Assembly: GCF_014697375.1 (NCBI RefSeq)
Contig: NZ_JACJRS010000054.1
Location: forward strand, 1 to 35,263
Length of the DNA stretch: 35,263 bases
Source: Phormidium sp. FACHB-1136
Lineage (GTDB): Bacteria > Cyanobacteriota > Cyanobacteriia > Phormidesmidales > Phormidesmidaceae
Direction of reading: 5' to 3'
This document shows positions 15,155-23,708 of this stretch, piece after piece. Position 1 is the first letter of the stretch; the number at the start of each line of letters is the position of its first letter. A program made the position numbers and the translations under genes. The notes under the pieces were generated by a model. That model saw nothing but the letters and a program-made list of their open reading frames with translations. It was not told where the DNA came from and ran no database searches.

Positions 15155-16636
15155 CTAGTCCTCTGGCCCAAAGTATTGAGGCACAAAGCTACCGTGTAAC
15201 CCGTAGGGCACATGGTTAGACAGCTTCAGTCGGGCGATGGGGCCAGCGCTGATCGCCTGGGCATCGAGGATCACCAGGTCGGAGCAGCCCCGTTCGGCGT
15301 CGTACATCAGCATTAGCACCCAGCCCTCATCCTCAGCGGTGGCACCGGGACGGGGCACAAACAGGGGTTCTCCGGCAAAGCCACGGGGGGCCGCACTCCA
15401 GACTTCGGTTTTTCCGGTCTGGGCGTCCCACTTCAGCAGCGCTTGCAGGGGGGCGTTGCCTTGGTCGGCCTCGGTGGTGCCGATGAACAGATAGCGGTAG
15501 TCCAAGCCCATGCGGTCGGGGTGCAGGGTGGGGAACTCCACGCAGCGGGAAATCAGGGTTTCGGCCTGGGCTGATTTCGTCGCCAAATCCACCGTAAACC
15601 GCCACAGTTGGCCAGCGGGCACTTTGTCAAAGTCCACGGTTTTATAGTCGGCGCTGTCCTCTAGGCTGGGGAAGCCGTCGTAGCAGACCGAATCAATCAC
15701 CAGTTTGCCCTCTCGCTCGAAGGCGTTGGCGTGGTGGAAGACAAAGCAGGGGTCGGCGTCGATCACCTGCACGGGGTCGGTGCCGTTGCGGGGAATGACC
15801 AGGATTTTGGTGGGCTGTTTGGGGTCAAAGCGAATGCACTCCGCCGCCCCCTTAAAGCCCAGCAGGAAGGGTAGTGGCCCAAAGCTCACCGGGTTCTGGA
15901 AGAAGATGGCGTAGTTGGGGGTGAGGGCGAAATCGTGCAGGAAGGCAAAGCCGGGGACGACGTGGCTGTGCTGGGCGAGGGCGTTGCCTGCGGTATCTAG
16001 CTCATACAAGGTGATGGTGCTGGAGAGGCCCGCCTTGGCCGCAAATCCGACGAGACGCGGCTGTCCGTGATGACCTGGATCGACCCTGGGGTGGGCGGTG
16101 AAGGCTCCCTCTGGAGCGATTAGGCCATTAAACGTATCCAGCCCAAAGGTGTCTAGGGTAACGGGATCTAGGCGATGGGGCGGTGCCGCTTCCCACAGGG
16201 CCAGCAGGCGGTCGGCCCAGTAAATAATGTTGGTATTGGCGATATTTTTGAGCTTCAGGTCAAAGGCATTGGCCAGGGGGCCACCGGGCTTTTGGGTACC
16301 AAACACGCCGCGATAAAGGGGCTTTTTGGCCTGCTGTTCCGCCAGATAACCCGCCGTCCGCACAAAGCGATTGCGGAAATAGGCCCGCCCGTCCTTGATG
16401 GCAATGCTGCTGATCATGCCGTCCCCATCGAAGGGATGCTTCACCGGATACCCCGCCACATCCAGCAGCCCCGGCCCATTGCGAAAGAGGGTACCCTCTA
16501 GCTCCGTGGGAATCGCCCCCTCAATGTCGCTAATCCAATAGCTGTACTCGTTGGGCTGAGAGCGATAACCGCTACACCAGTCTTCGCGGCTGTAGGGCTT
16601 GGGGTTTGTGGTGGGTTTGGGTTGGGTTGCGGTCAT
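15155..16636 (-). CDS. Carotenoid oxygenase (apocarotenoid 15,15'-oxygenase-like)
   Basis: Non-heme iron(II) dioxygenase that cleaves a carotenoid or apocarotenoid double bond, giving aldehyde products such as retinal. The 493-residue protein (ATG 16636, with a GAGG box nine bases upstream) has the four-histidine iron site of the RPE65/CCD family: His182 (TAHPRVDP), His234 (FLHDFALT), His301 (FHHANAFE) and His481 (GLHGSFVP). Spacing closely follows the Synechocystis enzyme. The early motif LFRNGPGLLD and HPFDGDGM are also typical. No signal peptide is visible. It is downstream of a BT1 transporter on the same strand with a repeat block between. Exact substrate cannot be read from sequence. 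Confidence 0.93.
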   Translation of the reverse strand: MTATQPKPTTNPKPYSREDWCSGYRSQPNEYSYWISDIEGAIPTELEGTLFRNGPGLLDVAGYPVKHPFDGDGMISSIAIKDGRAYFRNRFVRTAGYLAEQQAKKPLYRGVFGTQKPGGPLANAFDLKLKNIANTNIIYWADRLLALWEAAPPHRLDPVTLDTFGLDTFNGLIAPEGAFTAHPRVDPGHHGQPRLVGFAAKAGLSSTITLYELDTAGNALAQHSHVVPGFAFLHDFALTPNYAIFFQNPVSFGPLPFLLGFKGAAECIRFDPKQPTKILVIPRNGTDPVQVIDADPCFVFHHANAFEREGKLVIDSVCYDGFPSLEDSADYKTVDFDKVPAGQLWRFTVDLATKSAQAETLISRCVEFPTLHPDRMGLDYRYLFIGTTEADQGNAPLQALLKWDAQTGKTEVWSAAPRGFAGEPLFVPRPGATAEDEGWVLMLMYDAERGCSDLVILDAQAISAGPIARLKLSNHVPYGLHGSFVPQYFGPED

Positions 16637-16670
16637 GGTAAGAAACCTCATGGATCGGGAAACCAGGGAA

Positions 16671-16767
16671 GCCCTCACCCTAAATTCCTCTCCCAAATTG
16701 GGAGAGAGACTTTGAAGGATTTTTCCGGCTCCCCTCTCCTCGTGGGAGAGGGGCTGGGGGTGAGGGC
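16671..16767. repeat. Nested inverted repeat between transporter and carotenoid oxygenase genes
   Basis: Outer arms gccctcaccc (16671-16680) and gggtgagggc (16758-16767) are exact complements. Inside are two further stem-loops, ctctcccaaattgggagag and ctctcctcgtgggagag. This ccctcaccc...ctctccc block is a common dispersed repeat in cyanobacteria. It lies between two co-directional genes and could separate or attenuate their transcription. Confidence 0.85.
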
Positions 16768-16793
16768 CAAGACTTAGCGTTGGAAGTCAGCGG

Positions 16794-18185
16794 CTAAACA
16801 GAAGCCGTTTCTTGGTCGGGGTTATGGGGCGGCGGATCGGCGGATTGCCACAGAATTTGGGCGTCCTCGCTGCCTTCCCCTTGGGAGGATGTCGCAGGCA
16901 GTAGGGCCAACAGGGGCAGGGGCAGCAGCGTCGTCAGGTTGGTGATCAGCACCAGTTGCCAGAGGTGATCAAAGTTGGTTTCTGTCACCTCCAGCCAGTG
17001 GGTGAGCAAGGCCCCCAACTCGTGGGAGAGCAGCCCCGCCAGGTTCACAATCGACATCAGCAGGGCGAACAGGGTGGCCTCCACACCGGGCGGACAAAGC
17101 CGCGCCGACAGCACCAGCACGGGCATGAAGGCAATCTCTCCCATCACCGTCAGCACCAGGCTGTCGCCCAGGCTAAACCACTGGTCGTCGATGCCGAGGC
17201 TGCGGTTGGCGTGGGTGACCAGCAGCAGCATCGACATCCCCAGCAGGCTAGAGAGCACCGTTGACCAAGCAAAAATGGTGCGAAAGGGCACCGTCCGCAG
17301 AAACCGCTGAAATACCCAAATGCCCAGCAGCGCCGCCACACTCGTCACCAGCCGCACCCGACCCAGAAACTCTGGCTGAAAGCCCAGGTCGTTGGTGGTG
17401 AAAAAGAAGAAGGCGGCATCGGCGGTGGGGGTGGCCTGCCACAGAAACAGAAATAGCGCAGGCATCCAGATCGCCCGCTGGCGAATGGCCTGCCAAAGTT
17501 GCCCCATCTGCCCCTGAATTACCGACCACGTAGGGGATTCCTCCACGGGATCTTCCTGGATAATCCAGGCGACGCAGGACACAATCAGCGGAAAGGTCGC
17601 CGTGATGGCAAACACCGCGCGGGTGCTGACTTGCTCTAGCAACACGCCGCCCAGGTAGGCCGTCATTAGGCCACCCACCGCCGAAGCGCCCCAGGCCAAG
17701 GATTGCAGGGTGCCTGCTTCGCCTTGGGATTCGCCCCGCGCCCGTTCCACCACCAGGGAATCGACAATCACGTCGCCGATGGCCACCGAAAGGGAACTGA
17801 GGGTAATCGCCAAAATCGCCGCCCAGCCCGACTGCACCACCGTCGCCAGAGCCAGCCACGCCGCCGCCCCCAACAGGCCCGACAGCACCAAGTAGGGCCG
17901 TCGCCGATAGCCCCCAATGGGCAAGCCATCAGAAATAAAGCCAAACAGGGGCTTAATCGTCCAGGGCAGGGCGGCGATCCCCGTTAATGCGGCCACCTCC
18001 GCCGGAGTCAGGCCCAGATCGTCCTTGAGGAAAAAGCTTACCGCCAGCCGCGCTAACCCCAAAATGCCCTGCACAAAATAGACCACCAAAATGGCCACTA
18101 GCTCGGAGGTGAGGGGTTGACCCTGGAGAATGCGGTTCTCTAGGAACCCTTTGATGCCCCCAGAGGACGATGACGATACAGCCAT
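16794..18185 (-). CDS. BT1-family folate/biopterin transporter (MFS)
   Basis: A polytopic carrier of the BT1/FBT group, which moves folates, pterins or related small molecules across the membrane. With the ATG at 18185 (a TTG six bases upstream is possible) it has 463 residues and about twelve hydrophobic segments. Family-type motifs are LVVYFVQGILGLARLAVSFF, WTIKPLFGFISDG and GYRRRPYLVLSG in the first three helices, and GDVIVDSLVVERAR in the middle. The C-terminal tail is acidic and proline-rich. It precedes the carotenoid oxygenase on the same strand. Cyanobacterial members transport folate in some cases, but substrate assignment here is only by family. Confidence 0.88.
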   Translation of the reverse strand: MAVSSSSSGGIKGFLENRILQGQPLTSELVAILVVYFVQGILGLARLAVSFFLKDDLGLTPAEVAALTGIAALPWTIKPLFGFISDGLPIGGYRRRPYLVLSGLLGAAAWLALATVVQSGWAAILAITLSSLSVAIGDVIVDSLVVERARGESQGEAGTLQSLAWGASAVGGLMTAYLGGVLLEQVSTRAVFAITATFPLIVSCVAWIIQEDPVEESPTWSVIQGQMGQLWQAIRQRAIWMPALFLFLWQATPTADAAFFFFTTNDLGFQPEFLGRVRLVTSVAALLGIWVFQRFLRTVPFRTIFAWSTVLSSLLGMSMLLLVTHANRSLGIDDQWFSLGDSLVLTVMGEIAFMPVLVLSARLCPPGVEATLFALLMSIVNLAGLLSHELGALLTHWLEVTETNFDHLWQLVLITNLTTLLPLPLLALLPATSSQGEGSEDAQILWQSADPPPHNPDQETASV

Positions 18186-18282
18186 AGACAAGCACGATCC
18201 TTGACAGTCTTAGTACAAGCCAACATTAAGAAATGTCAACTTTGTCCTTCATCATAGCCTGTCCCTCCAAAGTCCGCAGAGC

Positions 18283-18474
18283 CTAGAGATTAGGGGTCAA
18301 TGGGTTCGCTGCCCATGCCCCTATGAGTCGGTCGGCAAAATCTTGAGTTAGGCTGCGTTAGCCCCACCACAACGCAGCAAAGCCTTGACCAGTATGGGTC
18401 ACACTCCGCCAACCCATCCGATGGTCATAGTGTTCGGCGTTCTCGTCAAAGACCGCCATGCCTGGTTTTAGCAT
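18283..18474 (-). pseudogene. Possible small gene interrupted by an in-frame stop
   Basis: On the minus strand an ATG at 18474 opens 38 codons, with protein-like content such as GMAVFDENAEHYDHRMGW and GFAALWWG, then a TAA at 18358-18360. The same frame continues for another 24 codons (containing TQDFADRLIGAWAANPLTP) to a TAG at 18283. Both halves look like coding sequence with polar and aromatic residues in balance, so a single nonsense mutation in a 62-residue gene is plausible; a genuine 38-residue protein is the alternative. I do not recognise the family. The rest of the 340-bp gap (18192-18528) has no other clear content. Confidence 0.35.
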
Positions 18475-18528
18475 AGTTACGCTCTAGTTAAGTGGAAGGG
18501 ACGGCGGATGGCTTTACCGTAACCGCCA

Positions 18529-18882
18529 TTAAAAGGTGAGAACTTTATCGGCTTCAACCGTCCATTGGGTAAGTTGGCTCATCGTGCTGTGTTCAATGCC
18601 ATCCATCAACGGCAAGTCTCGAATGCCCCGTGCATCGGCACAGGTGCCACAGGTTTTCACCTGGCCGCCTTTGTGTAAGACAGCTTTGAGCATTCGCTCG
18701 ATGTTGTAATAGCCCTGGGGTGTAGATTGATTGGGCAGGGCACAGGTCACGGCATCGGCCATCAGAAAGATCAGCACTTCAACTGACGGGTGTTCTTTTT
18801 GCAGAGCCATGGCCATGCGAAAGGCGTTGTAGGCTTTTTCGGTGCCGTAGGGGGCATCGTTAAGGATGAACAGAGTTTTCAT
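18529..18882 (-). CDS. DsrE/DsrF-like sulfur-relay family protein
   Basis: Small cytoplasmic protein (117 residues) of the DsrE fold, whose members carry or transfer persulfide sulfur or bind small ligands. MKTLFILNDAPYGTEKAYNA at the start and VEVLIFLMADAV in the middle are typical. Cys78 and Cys81 in KTCGTCADARG are the conserved reactive pair; Cys47 is a further candidate. The ATG at 18882 has a GAGG box nine bases upstream, in a leader almost identical to that of the carotenoid oxygenase gene. It follows the rhodanese-containing operon by 69 bp on the same strand, which supports a role in sulfane sulfur handling. Confidence 0.88.
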   Translation of the reverse strand: MKTLFILNDAPYGTEKAYNAFRMAMALQKEHPSVEVLIFLMADAVTCALPNQSTPQGYYNIERMLKAVLHKGGQVKTCGTCADARGIRDLPLMDGIEHSTMSQLTQWTVEADKVLTF

Positions 18883-18951
18883 GGTGAGAAACCTCAAACC
18901 GAATGAGTGAGCCAACTAATGTAAAGAGCGAATCTGGTGCTTGCCGCCACG

Positions 18952-19800
18952 TCAACCAGCCTTGGGACGGGATGAGAGCGTTGTGTCATCGGTCTGCCTG
19001 CTAAACGGCAGCAGTAGCACCCAGGGCAGTTGAGCGACCCGCAGCGTGTTTTGATACTCCGTCAAACCAATGGTCATGCCCTGGTTGCCCTTGGCGGGGC
19101 GGGCTCGATAGGTACCAAACAGGTAGTCCCACCAGGGCAGGTTAAACCCATAGTTGCTATTGGTTTCCTGGGTTATCACCGAGTGATGAATGCGATGCAT
19201 GTCGGGGGTGACAACAACCCAGCGCAGCAGGCGATCCACCGAACGGGGCAAACTGACGTTGCCATGGTTGAACATGGCGGTGGCATTCAGCAGCACCTCA
19301 AAAATAAGCACCGCCACCGGGGGCGCACCCAGCAGGGCAATCGCCGCAATTTTGATGCCCATGGACAGGAAAATTTCGATGGGATGGAACCGTAGCCCAG
19401 TGGTGACATCGAAATCGCGGTCGGCGTGGTGAACCTTGTGCAACCGCCAGAGGGTGGGCAGGGCATGGAACATCACATGCTGCCAGTAAATCACCAGATC
19501 CAGCGCCATGACAGAGAGCAGGATCGCCAGCCACCCCGGTAGCGCTACCACGTTGAATAATCCCCACCCCTGTTCAGCCGCAATGGCCGCAAACCCCACC
19601 GCCGCCAGGGGAAACCCCGCCCGCAATAGCACCGTATTCAGCACCACCAACCCCAAATTACTGCCCCACCGCAGCGGCTTCGACACCGATAGGCGACGGC
19701 TGGGGGACAGGCGTTCCCAGAGGGCCATGATCCCTAAGATGCCAAAAAAGAAAACCGAGCGAATCAGGGGTTCTTGAACCAAAAGGGTGTCTTCAAGCAT
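18952..19800 (-). CDS. Fatty acid hydroxylase/sterol desaturase superfamily protein
   Basis: Integral-membrane di-iron oxygenase, 282 residues, predicted to hydroxylate or desaturate a lipid. It carries the histidine boxes of the superfamily: HVMFH (His108, His112), HKVHH (His121-His125) and HRIHH (His202-His206), with extra histidines in RFHP (139) and FNHGN (179). Several hydrophobic segments (about 12-30, 48-75, 88-106, 146-176) place the boxes on the cytoplasmic face. The start overlaps the end of the upstream VTT-rhodanese gene by 8 bp, so the two are co-translated. Carotenoid ring hydroxylases use related boxes, but the HxxxH-HxxHH-HxxHH spacing fits the sterol desaturase branch. The substrate is unknown. 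Confidence 0.87.
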   Translation of the reverse strand: MLEDTLLVQEPLIRSVFFFGILGIMALWERLSPSRRLSVSKPLRWGSNLGLVVLNTVLLRAGFPLAAVGFAAIAAEQGWGLFNVVALPGWLAILLSVMALDLVIYWQHVMFHALPTLWRLHKVHHADRDFDVTTGLRFHPIEIFLSMGIKIAAIALLGAPPVAVLIFEVLLNATAMFNHGNVSLPRSVDRLLRWVVVTPDMHRIHHSVITQETNSNYGFNLPWWDYLFGTYRARPAKGNQGMTIGLTEYQNTLRVAQLPWVLLLPFSRQTDDTTLSSRPKAG

Positions 19801-20836
19801 GGTGGGTCTCTCCTCGATGCGGTGCAGCGGTTTGGATTGGGAATTGGTTGCGTTGCCAGTCGGTCATGCCACCTTTGACCACGCTGACCTGGGTAAAGCC
19901 GGAGCGCATTAACTGTTGGGCCGCCTGACTGGATCGTCGATCCGTGCGACACACTAGAGCCAGGGGGTGGTCTTTACCCATCGGTAGTTGCGTCGGATCC
20001 TCTGGCCGCAAAGCTTCCAGGGGAATATTCAGCGCCCCTGGAATGTGTCCTGGCTCTCCCCAAAAGTCGGCTTGACTGCGAACGTCGATGACCCAGATGG
20101 GATCTTCCGCTTGCAAACGGCGCTGCAATTCAACGGTGCTGATCATCGTTAGCGGGCGTAGGTGCTTGACCAAGCGAGGCATAAAAGCCACCAGAGCCAG
20201 CAGCGATAGGGCCAATAATCCTTTTTGGATGGCGTCTTCGCCGCCTGCAATGGCTTCTCGTCCGGCATAGCCCAGGTAGGTATAGGCGATGGCACCGGGT
20301 AGCATAAACAGGTAGGAAGCCAGCACAAAGTGAGTCAGCGGAATGCGGGTCAGCCCTAGGCCGTAGTTCAACAGGTTAAAGGGCAGCAGCGGCACCAGGC
20401 GCACCAGGGCCACAAAGCGCCATCCTTCCGCCTCTACCCCCTGTTTGAGTTGCTTTAACTGGCCCCCCACCCGATGCTCTACCCAATCCAGGGCCAGGTA
20501 GCGGGCCATCAAAAAGGCGAGCGTGGCTCCCAACACCGCTCCCGTGAGGTTGTAGAGGGTGCCCCAAACAGGGCCAAACAGAGCCCCTCCGGTCAGAGTC
20601 AGTACCGATCCGGGCAACAGTAACACCGTGGCGATGGCATAGACCACCATGAACACCAGAGGGCCGAAGATGCCAGCTTGGGCCACCCAGCTTTCCAGAT
20701 TGACCGCAGCAAAGGACTGGCGATAGGCCAACGCCAACGGGAGTCCGCCAGCCAACAGGGCCATCAGCCCCAGGCGAGCCACTTTGGGGGACAGGTTCAG
20801 CCCCGTTGGCCTTAAAAACCGACGATAGCGAGTCAT
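19793..20836 (-). CDS. TVP38/TMEM64 (VTT/DedA-like) membrane protein fused to a rhodanese domain
   Basis: A 347-residue fusion. Residues about 20-220 form a VTT/DedA-type membrane domain with the signature LLLPGSVLTLTGGALFGP (about 73-90) and LVRLVPLLPFNLLNYGLG (about 145-162). Residues about 235-335 form a rhodanese domain: WVIDVRSQADFW, GHIPGALNIPL, and the active-site loop LVCRTDRRS with Cys296. I prefer the ATG at 20836 because GAGGTG lies six bases upstream; a GTG at 20845 would add three residues. VTT proteins are linked to lipid transport or scrambling, and rhodaneses carry persulfide, so the protein couples membrane and sulfur chemistry. It follows the ArsR-rhodanese stop within 20 bp. 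Confidence 0.9.
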   Translation of the reverse strand: MTRYRRFLRPTGLNLSPKVARLGLMALLAGGLPLALAYRQSFAAVNLESWVAQAGIFGPLVFMVVYAIATVLLLPGSVLTLTGGALFGPVWGTLYNLTGAVLGATLAFLMARYLALDWVEHRVGGQLKQLKQGVEAEGWRFVALVRLVPLLPFNLLNYGLGLTRIPLTHFVLASYLFMLPGAIAYTYLGYAGREAIAGGEDAIQKGLLALSLLALVAFMPRLVKHLRPLTMISTVELQRRLQAEDPIWVIDVRSQADFWGEPGHIPGALNIPLEALRPEDPTQLPMGKDHPLALVCRTDRRSSQAAQQLMRSGFTQVSVVKGGMTDWQRNQFPIQTAAPHRGETHHA

Positions 20837-20854
20837 GCTCAGCACCTCAGACCG

Positions 20855-21514
20855 TTAAACATGGACAGGTAAACCTTCGGCTTTCCATTCGGGATAGCCT
20901 TCCTGTAGTCGCAGGGCGGTAAAGCCCTGCTGTTGCAGCAGCGCCGCCGCGTCATGGGACAGGGCACAATAGGGGCCACGGCAATAGGCCACCACCTCAC
21001 CATCGGCGGGCAATTCCTGCAATCGCTGGGTCAGTTCCGCCAGGGGAATGTTGATCGCCCCCGGCAGATGACCAGCGGCATATTCCTCCGCAGGCCGGAC
21101 ATCCAGCAGGGTGACGCGGCCCGTCTGGAGGCGATCTACCAAATCGGGAATGGTAATGGCCTCCAGGCCATCGCCGCCCTGGAAATATTGCGTCATCAGT
21201 TGCTGCACCTCGGTCAAATTCCGCTCAGCTACCCGCCGCAGCAGGCGAGTTAACTGCACCACCTCGTCATCGGCCAGGTGGTAGTACACATAGCGCCCCT
21301 CCTTGCGGGCCGTGACCAACCCACTACGGCGCAGGTGCTGCAAGTGCTGGGACACCGTGGCAATGGGCAAATCCATCAGTTGGGTGAGGCTCTCGACGCT
21401 GCGATCCCCCTGGGCAATCAACTCCAACAGTTCTAAGCGATACTCATGCCCCAGCGCCTTGGCCAGGGTGGCCAACTGCTCCAACAGTTGCCGTTTGCGA
21501 TGGGCGATAGTCAT
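20855..21514 (-). CDS. ArsR-family regulator with C-terminal rhodanese domain
   Basis: A 219-residue regulator. Residues about 10-100 are an ArsR winged helix (ALGHEYRLELLELIAQGDRS, IATVSQHLQHLRRSGLVTAR, then EGRYVYYHL). Residues about 115-219 are a rhodanese domain with LLDVRPAEEY, GHLPGAINIPL and the loop AYCRGPYCALS, in which Cys178 is the expected persulfide carrier and Cys183 a second thiol. The helix-turn-helix lacks the classic metal-binding ELCVCDL motif, so the signal is likely sulfur or redox rather than arsenic. It heads the minus-strand operon with the VTT-rhodanese and hydroxylase genes, and an AT-rich palindrome sits just upstream, consistent with autoregulation. Confidence 0.92.
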   Translation of the reverse strand: MTIAHRKRQLLEQLATLAKALGHEYRLELLELIAQGDRSVESLTQLMDLPIATVSQHLQHLRRSGLVTARKEGRYVYYHLADDEVVQLTRLLRRVAERNLTEVQQLMTQYFQGGDGLEAITIPDLVDRLQTGRVTLLDVRPAEEYAAGHLPGAINIPLAELTQRLQELPADGEVVAYCRGPYCALSHDAAALLQQQGFTALRLQEGYPEWKAEGLPVHV

Positions 21515-21534
21515 TGTTTTAACCCGTCATAAAT

Positions 21535-21562
21535 ATTCAATTACTATACGGAATAATTGAAT
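21535..21562. promoter_or_regulatory. AT-rich palindrome, likely ArsR-type operator and promoter
   Basis: attcaatta (21535-21543) and taattgaat (21554-21562) are exact complements separated by 10 bp. On the minus strand the spacer contains tatagt, a good -10 candidate, so a bound dimer would cover the promoter. The site begins 21 bp upstream of the ArsR-rhodanese start and stands out from the GC-rich surroundings. The opposite-strand rodZ-like gene starts at 21687 and could share the region. Confidence 0.65.
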
Positions 21563-21686
21563 AATATTGTCGCCCACCTGCGACGAATCCCAAATGGGGA
21601 TGGACGAACCAAGACATCCATTACCGCCATCCATTAAAATAACTTCGTTTAGATTCGTTAACCATCGCCGAGTTCAGGGAGGTCGC

Positions 21687-22736
21687 GTGGCCAACTTAGC
21701 GCCTATCCAGGTTGATCAACTGCAACGCATCGGGGATTATCTTCGGCAAGTGCGGCAAGAGCAAGGACTGTCCTTAGACATCCTGGCCAATCAAATTTTC
21801 ATCCGCCCTGCCCTGCTGCAAGCCCTGGAGACCGGGCGCGAGGATCAGCTACCGGAACCTGTCTTCATTCAAGGCTTCATCCGCCGCTATGCCGAAGCTC
21901 TAGGGCTGGATGGCAAGGCCATTTCCCAAGAGTTTGTGGTGACGCCGCCGCCCATGATGGCTGACTCCATCTCGGCGACTCCGGCCATGGGGAATGGCGC
22001 TGTCGCTCCGGCCTCGGCCCCCAAACCTGATCCTCAGGCTGCTCCCCAGCCCACTCCGGCCCCCGCTGTTGCCCAGGCCCAAATTCCGGCTCCTGAACCT
22101 ATCCCCGCCCCTGAGCCTATCCCTGCTCCTGAGCCCGTCCCATCGGCAGCGGCTCGTGCAGCGGTTACGGCTCAGCCTGCCAAGGCTCCGGCTTCTACGG
22201 TGCAGAAGACGCCGATTTCGCCAGTTTCGACATCCCTACCGCCCCTCACCCCCGTGCCAGAGCGGCGCAGCGGTGGATTTCCCCTCTGGCTGCTGATGGT
22301 GGCGGCGATTGTGCTGATTGGCGGCGGCATTGGCATGGTGCTGGGCCGAGGGCAAAATCCTCAAACGGCTGATGCCCCTGAACCGCCCTCTGAAGAAGTT
22401 ACCTCCGCCGAAACCGCTCCCCCGGTGGTTCCTGAGCCCGAACCGGAACCGGAACCCGTGGCCCTAGAGGCTCCCATTGTGGTGGCGGTGCGCCTGTCCG
22501 AGCGATCCTGGCTGAGTGTGGTGGCCGATGGGCGCACCGTCTACGAGGGCACCTCCGACAGTGGCTATGAAGAAACCTGGACAGCCGAGAATACCTTAGT
22601 GTTCACGACGGGTAATGCAGGCGGCGTTTCCCTGTCCTTTAACGGTGAAGATCCGGTAGTGCTGGGCAACTCCGGGGCCGTACGTACTCTTAACCTCACC
22701 CCAGACTCCGATGCCGCTGATTTAGAAACGCCCTAG
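21687..22736 (+). CDS. RodZ-like HTH transmembrane protein
   Basis: A 349-residue bitopic protein. I chose the GTG at 21687 because AGGGAGG lies four bases upstream; upstream frames are not protein-like. Residues about 11-75 are the Xre-type helix-turn-helix of RodZ (DYLRQVRQEQGLSLDILA, then PVFIQGFIRRYAEALGLD). A long proline/alanine region (about 85-195) includes three APEPIP-type repeats. A membrane span follows (about 199-218), then an acidic PEPEPEP stretch and a DUF4115 domain (264-337). RodZ links MreB to cell shape in rods; in cyanobacteria such proteins are common, often with uncertain roles. It is followed by tatC on the same strand after 169 bp. Confidence 0.85.
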   Translation: MANLAPIQVDQLQRIGDYLRQVRQEQGLSLDILANQIFIRPALLQALETGREDQLPEPVFIQGFIRRYAEALGLDGKAISQEFVVTPPPMMADSISATPAMGNGAVAPASAPKPDPQAAPQPTPAPAVAQAQIPAPEPIPAPEPIPAPEPVPSAAARAAVTAQPAKAPASTVQKTPISPVSTSLPPLTPVPERRSGGFPLWLLMVAAIVLIGGGIGMVLGRGQNPQTADAPEPPSEEVTSAETAPPVVPEPEPEPEPVALEAPIVVAVRLSERSWLSVVADGRTVYEGTSDSGYEETWTAENTLVFTTGNAGGVSLSFNGEDPVVLGNSGAVRTLNLTPDSDAADLETP

Positions 22737-22905
22737 ATTCAGCCAGATTGGACTGGGGATTCCCATGCTGCAACGGTGACTAGCCAAAACACCTGGGGGA
22801 AAGCTGGCTCACCTAAGAGTGCTAGAGCATCCCGCTACAATAAGAGACACCATAAGTCCAAAGACACCGTAACCAAGACCTTCACCCTGGGATATTGCCG
22901 CCGCC

Positions 22906-23694
22906 ATGACGCCGCCCACCGATCTTGACACCGCCATTCCCCAGCAGACCAGCCTCAACGGTGCCGCCCCTGAGGTTGACCTGGATGAAGCGCCCTACGA
23001 TGTGGAAATGTCGCTGTTCGACCACTTGGAAGAACTGCGAATGCGGATCTTCTACTCGTTAATTGCCGTGCTGGTGGGCATTGTGGCCTGTTTTTGGCAG
23101 GTCAATCGTATTGTGAGCCTGTTGGAAGTGCCTGCCCAAGGGGTCAAGTTTCTCCAACTTTCACCGGGGGAATATTTCTTTGTGTCCCTCAAGGTGGCGG
23201 GCTACAGCGGCCTGGTGATTGCCAGTCCCTTCATCCTCTACCAGATTGTGATGTTTGTGCTGCCTGGGTTGACCCGTCGCGAACGCCGCTTGGTGGGGCC
23301 GATGGTGCTGGGGTCTAGCGTGCTGTTCTTTACTGGGTTGTTCTTCGCCTACTTCGCCCTTATCCCTGCCGCCCTGAATTTCTTCATCAGCTACGGGGCC
23401 GATGTGGTGGAGCAGTTGTGGTCGATTGATCGGTACTTTGAGTTTGTGCTGCTGCTGCTGTTCAGTACGGGTTTAGCATTCCAAATTCCCGTGTTGCAAC
23501 TGCTATTGGGGCTGTTGGGCATTGTGAACTCCAAGCAAATGCTCTCCGGCTGGCGCTACGTGCTGCTGGGGGCGGCGGTGCTGGGGGCGGTGCTAACTCC
23601 GTCTACCGACCCTGTGACCCAAAGCTTGCTAGGCGGTGCAGTATTGTTCCTCTACTTTGGCGGTATTTTCCTGGTCAAAGCCATTGGCCGCTAG
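22906..23694 (+). CDS. tatC: Sec-independent protein translocase TatC
   Basis: Core receptor of the twin-arginine translocase, which exports folded proteins; in cyanobacteria it serves thylakoid and plasma membranes. The 262-residue protein has the N-terminal motif [16 protein letters not shown] (about 36-51), [18 protein letters not shown] with the conserved Glu (about 86-103), and six hydrophobic helices ending [15 protein letters not shown]. The extra ~35 N-terminal polar residues are common in cyanobacteria. tatA/tatB are not adjacent. A weak -10 (tacaat, 22836-22841) lies in the upstream gap without a good -35. Confidence 0.96.
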   Translation: MTPPTDLDTAIPQQTSLNGAAPEVDLDEAPYDVEMSLFDHLEELRMRIFYSLIAVLVGIVACFWQVNRIVSLLEVPAQGVKFLQLSPGEYFFVSLKVAGYSGLVIASPFILYQIVMFVLPGLTRRERRLVGPMVLGSSVLFFTGLFFAYFALIPAALNFFISYGADVVEQLWSIDRYFEFVLLLLFSTGLAFQIPVLQLLLGLLGIVNSKQMLSGWRYVLLGAAVLGAVLTPSTDPVTQSLLGGAVLFLYFGGIFLVKAIGR

Positions 23695-23708
23695 GATCGG
23701 ATCCTGTA

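Noticed and set aside
14857-15213. Minus-strand frame of 118 codons between the M15 peptidase and carotenoid oxygenase genes
   Set aside because: It overlaps the real 3' end of the oxygenase and crosses a dispersed inverted repeat; composition is not protein-like.
21567-21686. Upstream extension of the RodZ-like gene to a TTG at 21567
   Set aside because: The extension is not protein-like and lies in the shared regulatory gap, while GTG 21687 has a strong ribosome binding site.
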